Assembly (NCBI GenBank): GCA_036397475.1
Contig: DASWIV010000172.1
Span: forward strand, 1 to 6,192
Source of the DNA: DASWIV01 sp036397475
GTDB taxonomy: Bacteria > JAJVIF01 > JAPKYR01
Reading direction: 5' to 3'
Length of the DNA stretch: 6,192 nucleotides
Of the stretch, positions 1 to 4,825 are shown one piece after another (within the stretch, counting starts at the first letter, position 1; the number at the start of each line of letters is the position of its first letter). Under the pieces are notes generated by a model, which was not told where the DNA came from, made no database searches, and saw only the letters and a list, made by a program, of their open reading frames with translations. Both the position numbers and the translations under genes were made by a program.

Positions 1-104
1 TTCCAGTCGATTGTTTTTTGAAGGACTTTCAGAAAGTGATCCTCGGGGATGAGGCTGTAGATGCGGTCTTCGAACGTTGTCTGGTTGTCCGGCTTCGTGT
101 GCAT
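1..104 (-). CDS. IS-type transposase, N-terminal fragment (runs off left edge)
   Basis: Reading leftward from an ATG at 104-102, 34 codons are visible and remain open to the window edge. The peptide begins MHTKPDNQTTFEDR and contains the core S-L-I-P-E-D-H-F-L-K followed by a hydrophobic/charged helix ending in I-D-W. The 'LIPEDHxL' signature near the N-terminus is typical of IS1182/IS5-like DDE transposases (the DUF772-type N-terminal domain), whose job is to cut and join the ends of their own element. A good Shine-Dalgarno (AGAGGG on the minus strand, 117-112) sits 7 bases before the ATG, which supports this start. The catalytic DDE residues would lie outside the window, so activity cannot be judged. 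Family assignment rests on about 34 residues and is tentative; that it is a transposase start is more likely than not. Confidence 0.6.
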   Translation of the reverse strand, partial: MHTKPDNQTTFEDRIYSLIPEDHFLKVLQKTIDW

Positions 105-140
105 GTGTCCACCCTCTCGCCTTGCCCTTTCATCGCACAC

Positions 141-169
141 CTGACATTATTTTCATTTCAGGCTATAAT
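141..169 (+). promoter_or_regulatory. Putative rightward sigma-70-like promoter, no sense gene downstream
   Basis: CTGACA (141-146, 5 of 6) and a perfect TATAAT (164-169) are separated by 17 bases. By consensus match this is the best promoter-like sequence in the window, yet it points right into a stretch with no convincing plus-strand gene until 1067, and antisense to the ORF at 181-483. It may be an outward promoter near the end of an insertion element, an antisense promoter, or chance in AT-rich DNA. Confidence 0.4.
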
Positions 170-174
170 TGCAA
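146..174 (-). promoter_or_regulatory. Putative sigma-70-like promoter for the transposase
   Basis: On the minus strand TTGCAA (174-169, 4 of 6 matches to TTGACA) is followed after exactly 17 bases by AATAAT (151-146, 5 of 6 matches to TATAAT). Transcription would start near 139, about 35 bases before the transposase ATG. Position and spacing fit well; it overlaps an opposing promoter-like sequence. Confidence 0.5.
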
Positions 175-180
175 GGGGAT

Positions 181-483
181 TTATTGCATTTTGCAACGGT
201 CTCCGAAAACCAGCCTACGGTATCTATCAACCTGTTTTTCATCCTGTCCTTTAAAAACATCTGAGGGCTCCAACAGCAAGTTCCAAACCTTATCATTCTC
301 ACGTTTACCACCTGGTCTTAGTCCCATCAACCATTGGCATATTTCAGAAACATTCACGCTGAAATTTTCGAAATGCTTCCTCAATTCGCTTACTTTATGG
401 TTATATTTGGTGTGGTCCTCATTAGGAAGACGGTGTATACTTCGAGCGAGAATTCTCGATTCCCTGTACCTTGTATTAGACAT
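181..483 (-). CDS. Hypothetical protein, 100 residues, unrecognised
   Basis: I do not recognise this protein. The reading frame runs from ATG at 483-481 to TAA at 183-181. The product is hydrophilic and basic, with many Arg/Lys residues (for example VDRYRRLVFGDRCK near the C-terminus), no signal peptide and no membrane segment. The composition looks more protein-like than the overlapping plus-strand frame, which is rich in Cys, Ser and Phe. A GGAAG sequence about 8 bases before the ATG could act as a weak Shine-Dalgarno. A TATTAT sequence on the minus strand (527-522) could be a -10 element, but no good -35 accompanies it. It lies between the transposase and the DUF389-like remnant, all on the minus strand, so it may be a passenger of a mobile region, a gene fragment, or a spurious ORF. 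Confidence 0.4.
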   Translation of the reverse strand: MSNTRYRESRILARSIHRLPNEDHTKYNHKVSELRKHFENFSVNVSEICQWLMGLRPGGKRENDKVWNLLLEPSDVFKGQDEKQVDRYRRLVFGDRCKMQ

Positions 484-587
484 GTTTGCACTTCCGACAA
501 CCTGTTTGTTCTACGTTTACAATAATAGCATATTGATAGTGGAGTTAAAGATATCTATTATCAAACACTAAATACGAAAAAGAAAAT

Positions 588-943
588 TTACGCCACTACG
601 TGGTTCTTTTTGAGGGCGATTATGGCAATCAATATTGCCAGTACTACCAGGTTCAGGACCAGCGCATGACGTGTCGCGGGTTTGGCTGGAGCGCCTCAAC
701 CGGAAGCATCACCATTTTTACCTGGGCGGATTTCGATGTGTATTTCTCAACGATCCTGGAAACTTCCTCGGTGTTCCCCCTGTCGATGATAATTTTCACA
801 CACGACATCTCTTCGTTTAACTCGTCGGTCCAGATTCCATGGTTGGGGATTTTGGAGATCTCATCGCAGATGCTCTCCGAGTAATCGTTTGGGGTGTATA
901 TATCGAGAAGCCTCGCGGACATAACTATTGTATAATACATCAA
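588..943 (-). pseudogene. DUF389/TIGR00341-like membrane protein remnant, frameshifted and truncated
   Basis: From ATG at 943-941 a 96-codon frame ends at TGA 655-653. From internal Met 8 the peptide (MSARLLDIYTP..., then GIWTDEL and MLPVEALQPNP) resembles the soluble N-terminal domain of DUF389/TIGR00341 membrane proteins: a strand 'RLxxIYxP', a 'giWxeEL' turn, and a closing 'vvLPVEAxxPxP'. These features come from family knowledge, not a search. In the -1 frame, open from 695 down to TAA at 590-588, the sequence continues with PATRHALVLN and an 18-residue hydrophobic stretch, then KKNHVVA, as expected for the linker and first membrane helix ('..GLLxNNVAVVIGAM' in the family). One indel between 695 and 653 would join the two parts. 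The protein then stops, missing the remaining helices. No Shine-Dalgarno precedes the first ATG. Most likely a dead gene; a genuine small protein is the alternative. Confidence 0.5.
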
Positions 944-992
944 TTGGCGTTACTAGCGCTCAGAGGTTGCGATTTTTTCTATATTGTCTTAC

Positions 993-1021
993 ATTACTTT
1001 CTCCCGCTGGTAAAATATAAT
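993..1021 (+). promoter_or_regulatory. Putative promoter of the FAD oxidoreductase gene
   Basis: A perfect TATAAT lies at 1016-1021. With a 17-base spacer the -35 position (993-998) reads ATTACT, only 3 of 6 matches, so the promoter may depend on the -10 or on an activator. Transcription would start near 1028, leaving a leader of about 39 bases with AGGAG at 1050-1054 before the ATG at 1067. Confidence 0.45.
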
Positions 1022-1066
1022 ACTGGTTAAAAATAAAGATAAGAACAAAAGGAGAGCGGACTTTAT

Positions 1067-2482
1067 ATGACCATTACCGCTGAATCCGTCAACGGATTAA
1101 AGGAAAGACTCGGCGAGAGGCTGATCCTCGACGATGCTACCCGTCAGGAATTCCAGTCGGATTTCGGACGTATGATAATGCGCCTTCCATGCGCTGTCGC
1201 GCGATGCGAAAATGTTGAAGAGGTCGCTGAAGTCGTCAAATACTGCCGTGAGAATGGAATCCCCATCGCTCCACGCGGTCCCGGACATACACAGAGCGGA
1301 CAGTCGACTACCGAAGGTGTGGTTATCGATACATCGTCGATGCAGAATATCTATGAGATCAATGACGATCACGCGTACTGTGACGGCGGTGTAGTCTGGA
1401 AAGACCTCGTCAAAGCCGCGCTCGATAAAGGGCTCATTCCCCCGGTTCTGACAAATAACCTGAATGTCTCGATCGCAGGAACCACATCGGTTGCCGGATT
1501 AGGTGTTCACAGTTTCCGCTACGGCGCCCAGTCGGACAACGCTATCTGGCTCGAGGTAGTAACCGGCACCGGCGAAATTGTCCATTGCTCGGCCGATGAA
1601 AATAAGGACCTTTTCGATTGCGCGCGGTCCGGACTTGGCCAGTTTGGAATAATCACAAAAATAAAAACCCGCCTGCATAAAGCTAAATCCATGATCCGGA
1701 ATTATTTCCTGATGTACGACGATCTCGGGCAGTTCATGAAGGACAGCGAGATCATCATGGCTAAGGGCGATATGAAGTACCACTCAATGGAATCACGATG
1801 CGCTCCGTGCGCAGCCGGATTCAAGTCTATCGGTGAAGGCATGGGTCTTGGAATCGGACGCCAGGCGTTTGCTTACTGGCTGTATCCGATGTCACTCACG
1901 GTCGATTTCGAGCCCGGCAATGAACCCGATGACAAAGAAATACTCGGACCACTGAATCCGTACAGGATGCTTCACCAGCAGGACGTCAGCCACTGGGAAT
2001 TCACACTCAGGCTGGAGCCTCTATTTGAGTTGTGGCATCGATCCGGTTACTGGGACGGAATTCACCCGTGGATGGAAACAATCCTCCCATGGGGTGAAGC
2101 GCAGGGATATATCGAAGAAGTTTTGTCCCAGCTTCCGCCGCAGGCGCTCGGTCCGGGCGGACACATCTTACTGTGGCCGTCGAGGGGAGATACATCGGAA
2201 GTCCCGCTGTTCAAGTATCCCGATGGCGAATTTGTTATGGGATGGGGACTCCTTCCGGGAATTCCCGCGAAATACCAGGAAGAAGCCTGCATGAAGCTCG
2301 ATATGGCGAGTGAACTTTCAATCTGGAAGGGCGCGAAGAGGTACCTTAGCGGATTCATCACGTTCGACACGGAAGAAAAATGGGCGAATCATTTCGGAGA
2401 CGTCTGGCTGTGGATGAAGGAAATGAAGAAGAAGTGGGATCCCGATGGAATTTTTGCACCGGGATTCATTCAATATGAATAA
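1067..2482 (+). CDS. FAD-linked oxidoreductase, cytokinin-dehydrogenase-like
   Basis: A complete 471-residue flavoprotein of the PCMH/VAO superfamily, probably cytosolic (no signal peptide). The N-terminal FAD-binding domain (about 35-205) has the motif RGPGHTQSGQ at 70-79; His74 is where cytokinin dehydrogenases attach FAD covalently. TSVAGLG (140-146), DVxTG-like EVVTGTGEI (163-171) and GLGQFGIIT (189-197) closely match cytokinin oxidase (CKX) motifs. The C-terminal half has HPWMETILPWGE at 333-344, corresponding to the 'PHPWLN' segment of the CKX substrate domain, and ends in DPDGIFAPGF (458-467). CKX enzymes oxidatively cleave the N6 side chain of cytokinins using a quinone or oxygen. The substrate here is unknown, because many bacterial relatives act on other alcohols or amines. 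AGGAG lies 12 bases before the ATG, slightly far. A CAPC pair (245-248) in the substrate domain is an oddity. The gene is monocistronic and converges on the lipoprotein gene 6 bases away. Superfamily is secure; the CKX label is tentative. Confidence 0.85.
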   Translation: MTITAESVNGLKERLGERLILDDATRQEFQSDFGRMIMRLPCAVARCENVEEVAEVVKYCRENGIPIAPRGPGHTQSGQSTTEGVVIDTSSMQNIYEINDDHAYCDGGVVWKDLVKAALDKGLIPPVLTNNLNVSIAGTTSVAGLGVHSFRYGAQSDNAIWLEVVTGTGEIVHCSADENKDLFDCARSGLGQFGIITKIKTRLHKAKSMIRNYFLMYDDLGQFMKDSEIIMAKGDMKYHSMESRCAPCAAGFKSIGEGMGLGIGRQAFAYWLYPMSLTVDFEPGNEPDDKEILGPLNPYRMLHQQDVSHWEFTLRLEPLFELWHRSGYWDGIHPWMETILPWGEAQGYIEEVLSQLPPQALGPGGHILLWPSRGDTSEVPLFKYPDGEFVMGWGLLPGIPAKYQEEACMKLDMASELSIWKGAKRYLSGFITFDTEEKWANHFGDVWLWMKEMKKKWDPDGIFAPGFIQYE

Positions 2483-2488
2483 ATGGTC

Positions 2489-2845
2489 TTATTTATACAG
2501 AGTTTCAGGGCCATCGTGGTCGGAATTAACAGTCACTCTCAAGGTGGCCTGCAGGTCTGCCTGTACCGAATTGGAATGGAATGAGACTGTTGACTGTCCG
2601 GGAGTATCAAAGCTCCCGGCAGTGACCGGCTGTACGGTCCACGAATAAAGGATACCGGTATCGCCTGTCGCGACGACCGAGAACCCGGCATTGGTATTCT
2701 CGTCCATGGCGTCAGGACCGGAAATTATTCCTATCGCGATTTTATTGTCATTATTGTTGTCAGGGGGTTGGTTTGGTGTGCTACCTCCGCCACATCCAAA
2801 AATAAATAGCAGAAGCTCAATCAGTGGAAAAGATTGAGTTTTCAT
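2489..2845 (-). CDS. Small putative lipoprotein with one Ig/PKD-like domain
   Basis: A 118-residue protein. Residues 1-18 are a lipoprotein-type signal: Lys2, a hydrophobic run, and lipobox I-F-G-C with Cys18 as the expected lipidation site. Glu10 inside the hydrophobic core is unusual. Residues 19-33 are a Gly/Asn/Pro/Asp-rich linker (GGGSTPNQPP, then NNND). Residues 35-115 form one beta-rich domain with Y-S-W-T-V (about 67-71), a pattern seen in PKD/Ig-like surface modules. It ends at GPETLYK, where I would expect one more strand, so the gene may have lost its 3' end. A Shine-Dalgarno (AAGGAAA on the minus strand, 2856-2850) lies about 4 bases before ATG 2845. The gene converges on the FAD oxidoreductase. 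Likely role: membrane-anchored, outward-facing protein of unknown function. Confidence 0.65.
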   Translation of the reverse strand: MKTQSFPLIELLLFIFGCGGGSTPNQPPDNNNDNKIAIGIISGPDAMDENTNAGFSVVATGDTGILYSWTVQPVTAGSFDTPGQSTVSFHSNSVQADLQATLRVTVNSDHDGPETLYK

Positions 2846-2877
2846 TGGCTTTCCTTTCTAAGGCTCGAACTATTAAA

Positions 2878-2906
2878 TATATACACCGAAGATACAATTT
2901 GGTCAA
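2878..2906 (-). promoter_or_regulatory. Putative promoter of the lipoprotein gene
   Basis: On the minus strand TTGACC (2906-2901, 5 of 6) is followed after 17 bases by TATATA (2883-2878, 4 of 6). An overlapping TATATT two bases further is a slightly better -10 with a 19-base spacer. Transcription would begin near 2871, about 26 bases before the lipoprotein ATG. Confidence 0.5.
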
Positions 2907-2947
2907 TGAGGATTATCCGGGATATTTCTGATACCATGGTTTAACTT

Positions 2948-3268
2948 ATGAGCATTATCGATCTGTCAAAAGAGAACTTCCGCGAGACACTAGAGTCTGA
3001 AGGACTGGTATTTCTGTTCAATTATTCGGATTTGAGCCAGGAGTGCGTTGATTTCCACATAATTTTTGAACGGGTGGCGTCAAAATATAGCGGGGTGCAG
3101 TTTGCACGGTTCAACGTCATGCTCGATGAGTCGGTAATGCAGCGGATTTCAGTTTCGGGGATACCGTCGGTTTATGTAATTCGGAATGGAAATATTTTAG
3201 AGAGAAAAGACGGGATGATGTCGGAAGAGGAATTTGACGAGATGGTAAAAGGAGAAACCACTATATAG
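2948..3268 (+). CDS. Thioredoxin-fold protein with SxxC in place of CxxC
   Basis: A 106-residue protein of normal thioredoxin length with no signal peptide. It aligns without gaps to the intact thioredoxin at 4342-4758 from residue 1 through the cis-proline: both have KENF at 8-11, ET at 13-14 and ES at 16-17. The active-site segment that reads W-C-D-P-C in the neighbour (29-33) is L-S-Q-E-C here, so the first, nucleophilic Cys is Ser30 and only Cys33 remains. The buried Asp24 of thioredoxins is Phe24. The cis-proline is kept (Ile72-Pro73). Ordinary two-cysteine disulfide reduction is therefore not expected. A binding, chaperone-like or single-thiol role is possible. No Shine-Dalgarno precedes the ATG, so the start is chosen because it matches the N-terminus of the neighbour. 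The gene is divergent from the lipoprotein gene and convergent with the SLH gene. Confidence 0.85.
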   Translation: MSIIDLSKENFRETLESEGLVFLFNYSDLSQECVDFHIIFERVASKYSGVQFARFNVMLDESVMQRISVSGIPSVYVIRNGNILERKDGMMSEEEFDEMVKGETTI

Positions 3269-3272
3269 GAGT

Positions 3273-3292
3273 GGCCATGCTTGCACATGGCC
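3273..3292. repeat. Perfect inverted repeat between convergent genes
   Basis: GGCCATG (3273-3279) and CATGGCC (3286-3292) form a perfect 7-bp stem around the loop CTTGCA, 4 bases after the stop of the thioredoxin-fold gene. No T-tract follows on either strand, so it is not a standard intrinsic terminator. It could still act as a 3' stabilising hairpin, a weak bidirectional terminator, or a protein-binding site. Confidence 0.45.
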
Positions 3293-3343
3293 TGCCAGAA
3301 AAAAGCCTATATTCAGTCCGTTATTTGCTGGTTAATTGGAAAT

Positions 3344-4087
3344 TTAAATCTTTGAGATCTTTTCAAGCTCCTCGATAAATCGCTCCCTCAATTTCAGGAG
3401 CACAAGAGCCATTTCGTTACGTGTAAATGTCATTTCGCCTTCAAGCGTACCGTCCGACGCCAGTGAAATATCGCCAACAAGCAGCAGCCTGTGGACATCC
3501 CTCTGAGCCCAGTGTTCTTCCGGAACATCGGTTAATCTCTCAGGGGTAATGTTCTGTGCGTGGCGGAATCCTCCGTCGTACCCGGGAACCGCTTCCCATA
3601 GACCGAAGTCAACGAGCACGACAACCCTCAGGAGAAAAACTGAGAATTCATACCGCTTCACTTTATTGGTGCCCTGGTATGTCCAGTCCGGGTATCCTGT
3701 TGCGACTCCCATATGCTCGAGCCGCAGGATTTCATTGTATGCCCAGTGATTTTCGGGGATGTCGCCCATGTCGATTGGTCCATCTACAGGGGAGCGAATG
3801 TCCACAAACTCCATGAGGTCGATTCCCGCATCGTTTATTTCGTCGAGGAGGTTTACGTAGAACCTGGTAAGCGCGACCCCCATCTCGTAGCGGGTAACCT
3901 GGTTTTCACCATCGAAATCTCCGTCGGGATAACCTTTAAGGATTCCCTCGTCGAACAGGATGTGGAGGTTTTCATCCACATAAGCCTGCTCATCATCGGA
4001 TAGAGATGTGATGGTGTTGTCCGCGAAAGCCGGGGCAATACTCAGGAGCAGCATGGCTATCGCCAGTGAAAATATTTTAGTGAACAA
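3344..4087 (-). CDS. Secreted three-repeat S-layer homology (SLH) protein
   Basis: A 247-residue secreted protein. The start is TTG (4087-4085), fixed by an in-frame TGA immediately upstream and AAGGA on the minus strand (4099-4095) 7 bases away. Residues 1-22 are a signal peptide (Lys4, hydrophobic core, cleavage after AFA). Three SLH repeats follow. Repeat 1 (about 33-80) has GILKGYPDGDF and TRYE, and lacks the usual F-x-D-V start. Repeat 2 (about 108-158) has IPENHWAYNEI, GYPDW and KRYE. Repeat 3 (about 184-235) has LTDVPEEHWAQ and TRNE, with a degenerate G-Y-P-D segment. SLH triplets anchor proteins to pyruvylated cell-wall polymers or peptidoglycan. Here almost nothing besides the SLH domain is present, apart from an acidic linker (81-107) and a charged C-terminal helix (about 229-247). 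No clear terminator was found downstream. Confidence 0.88.
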   Translation of the reverse strand: MFTKIFSLAIAMLLLSIAPAFADNTITSLSDDEQAYVDENLHILFDEGILKGYPDGDFDGENQVTRYEMGVALTRFYVNLLDEINDAGIDLMEFVDIRSPVDGPIDMGDIPENHWAYNEILRLEHMGVATGYPDWTYQGTNKVKRYEFSVFLLRVVVLVDFGLWEAVPGYDGGFRHAQNITPERLTDVPEEHWAQRDVHRLLLVGDISLASDGTLEGEMTFTRNEMALVLLKLRERFIEELEKISKI

Positions 4088-4151
4088 TCAGGTATCCTTC
4101 GAGGCAGAAAAGTAAAAGTCATGGAAGAGATTATTATTCTGCTATCGATTC

Positions 4152-4181
4152 ATAATGATTTTACTATCCTGAACGTAACAA
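4152..4181 (-). promoter_or_regulatory. Possible promoter of the SLH gene
   Basis: On the minus strand TTGTTA (4181-4176, 4 of 6) is followed after 18 bases by CATTAT (4157-4152, 4 of 6). It would give a leader of about 55-60 bases before the TTG start. It lies in the 254-base divergent spacer between the SLH and thioredoxin genes, where I see no other gene. Confidence 0.3.
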
Positions 4182-4263
4182 AGATATAGTCGAGGCTTAA
4201 AAAATCACTACATAAATAACGGGCGAATTCGGATAATATTACTGGGGCTGATTGAACTTCATG

Positions 4264-4272
4264 TGGTATAAT
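4264..4272 (+). promoter_or_regulatory. Extended -10 promoter of the thioredoxin gene
   Basis: TGGTATAAT at 4264-4272 matches the extended -10 consensus (TGnTATAAT) exactly. The sequence 17 bases upstream (GGGGCT, 4244-4249) is not a -35, as is common for extended -10 promoters. Transcription would start near 4279, with a leader of about 60 bases ahead of the ATG. Confidence 0.5.
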
Positions 4273-4341
4273 CCAGTCTGTAGATAAGTTGCCCGGGAAA
4301 TCGCGGCAACATTTATTTTTATAATTTTCTGGAGATAAAAA

Positions 4342-4758
4342 ATGGCTACTATCGAAATTACCAAAGAGAATTTCAACGAAACTGTCGAGAGTCACGATAT
4401 CGTGCTCCTCGACTTCTGGGCGGAATGGTGCGATCCATGCAAGATGTTTGGTCCGGTCTATGAAAAAGTGTCGGAAAATCACGATGACGTGGTATTTGGC
4501 AAGATCAACACCGAGGTCGAGCAGGAGCTTGCAGCCCATTTCCAGATCCGGTCGATCCCTACCTTTATGGCTATTCGCGACCAGATCACGGTCTTCGCTC
4601 AGCCCGGAGCGGTTCCCGAGCAGTTTGTAGAGGAAGTTATCGGCAAGGTTAAGGAACTCGACATGGACGCCGTAAAGAAAGAAATCGAGGAAATGGAGAA
4701 GAACCATGAGCACGGCCACGGCGGGTGCGGCCATGACGATTGTGGCTGCGGCCACTGA
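4342..4758 (+). CDS. Thioredoxin with a His/Cys-rich C-terminal metal-binding-like tail
   Basis: A 138-residue cytosolic protein. Residues 1-105 form a standard thioredoxin: buried Asp24, active site WCDPC (29-33; GP is more usual than DP), Pro38, and cis-proline in SIPT (71-74). Classical thioredoxins reduce protein disulfides using electrons from thioredoxin reductase. After a charged helix (about 107-121) the protein ends in a 17-residue tail, HEHGHGGCGHDDCGCGH (122-138), with five His and three Cys, an obvious candidate for Zn, Ni, Co, Cu or iron binding. Thioredoxins normally end near residue 105-110, so the tail is an addition. GGAGA (4331-4335) lies 6 bases before the ATG. The terminator at 4799-4825 lies downstream, followed at once by the ferredoxin/ASKHA gene on the same strand. 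The thioredoxin identity is secure; the role of the tail is inferred from composition. Confidence 0.93.
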   Translation: MATIEITKENFNETVESHDIVLLDFWAEWCDPCKMFGPVYEKVSENHDDVVFGKINTEVEQELAAHFQIRSIPTFMAIRDQITVFAQPGAVPEQFVEEVIGKVKELDMDAVKKEIEEMEKNHEHGHGGCGHDDCGCGH

Positions 4759-4798
4759 GTCCATTTTCCCGGAGACTTAATAATTATTATGATAAGAT

Positions 4799-4825
4799 TC
4801 CCCCGCTCTACCGGGGGATTTTTTT
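4799..4825 (+). terminator. Intrinsic terminator after the thioredoxin gene, abutting the next start codon
   Basis: TCCCCCG (4799-4805) pairs perfectly with CGGGGGA (4812-4818) around the loop CTCTAC, followed by seven T's (4819-4825). This is a strong Rho-independent terminator in form. The next gene's ATG (4826) begins directly after the last T. The G-rich arm (GGGGGA, 4813-4818), 7 bases before that ATG, is also the only Shine-Dalgarno-like sequence for it, so the hairpin would hide the ribosome site in read-through RNA. Confidence 0.8.

Noticed and set aside
77..571. Plus-strand 164-codon ORF across the left region
   Set aside because: The translation is rich in Cys, Ser and Phe with no recognisable pattern, it overlaps the transposase start and the more protein-like minus-strand ORF, and it has no good ribosome site.
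653..695. Programmed -1 frameshift in the DUF389-like gene
   Set aside because: No proper X-XXY-YYZ slippery heptamer in the zero frame and no clear stimulatory stem; an ordinary indel plus truncation is simpler.
2007..2370. Several 60-100-codon ORFs inside the FAD oxidoreductase gene on both strands
   Set aside because: They are shadows within a gene that has complete family motifs.
2464..2480. Small inverted repeat ATTCAT/ATGAAT at the end of the FAD gene as a terminator
   Set aside because: The stem is AT-rich and only 6 bp, overlaps coding sequence, and has no T-tract.
2936..2944. Two-codon upstream ORF (ATG GTT TAA) 3 bases before the thioredoxin-fold start
   Set aside because: It is too short to distinguish from chance and has no ribosome site.
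3549..4003. Plus-strand ORFs opposite the SLH gene
   Set aside because: The minus strand encodes signal peptide and SLH repeats; the plus-strand translations show no domain or composition typical of proteins.
4150..4764. Minus-strand 204-codon ORF
   Set aside because: It lies antisense to the thioredoxin gene, whose motifs are unmistakable; the ORF is a by-product of the thioredoxin codon use.
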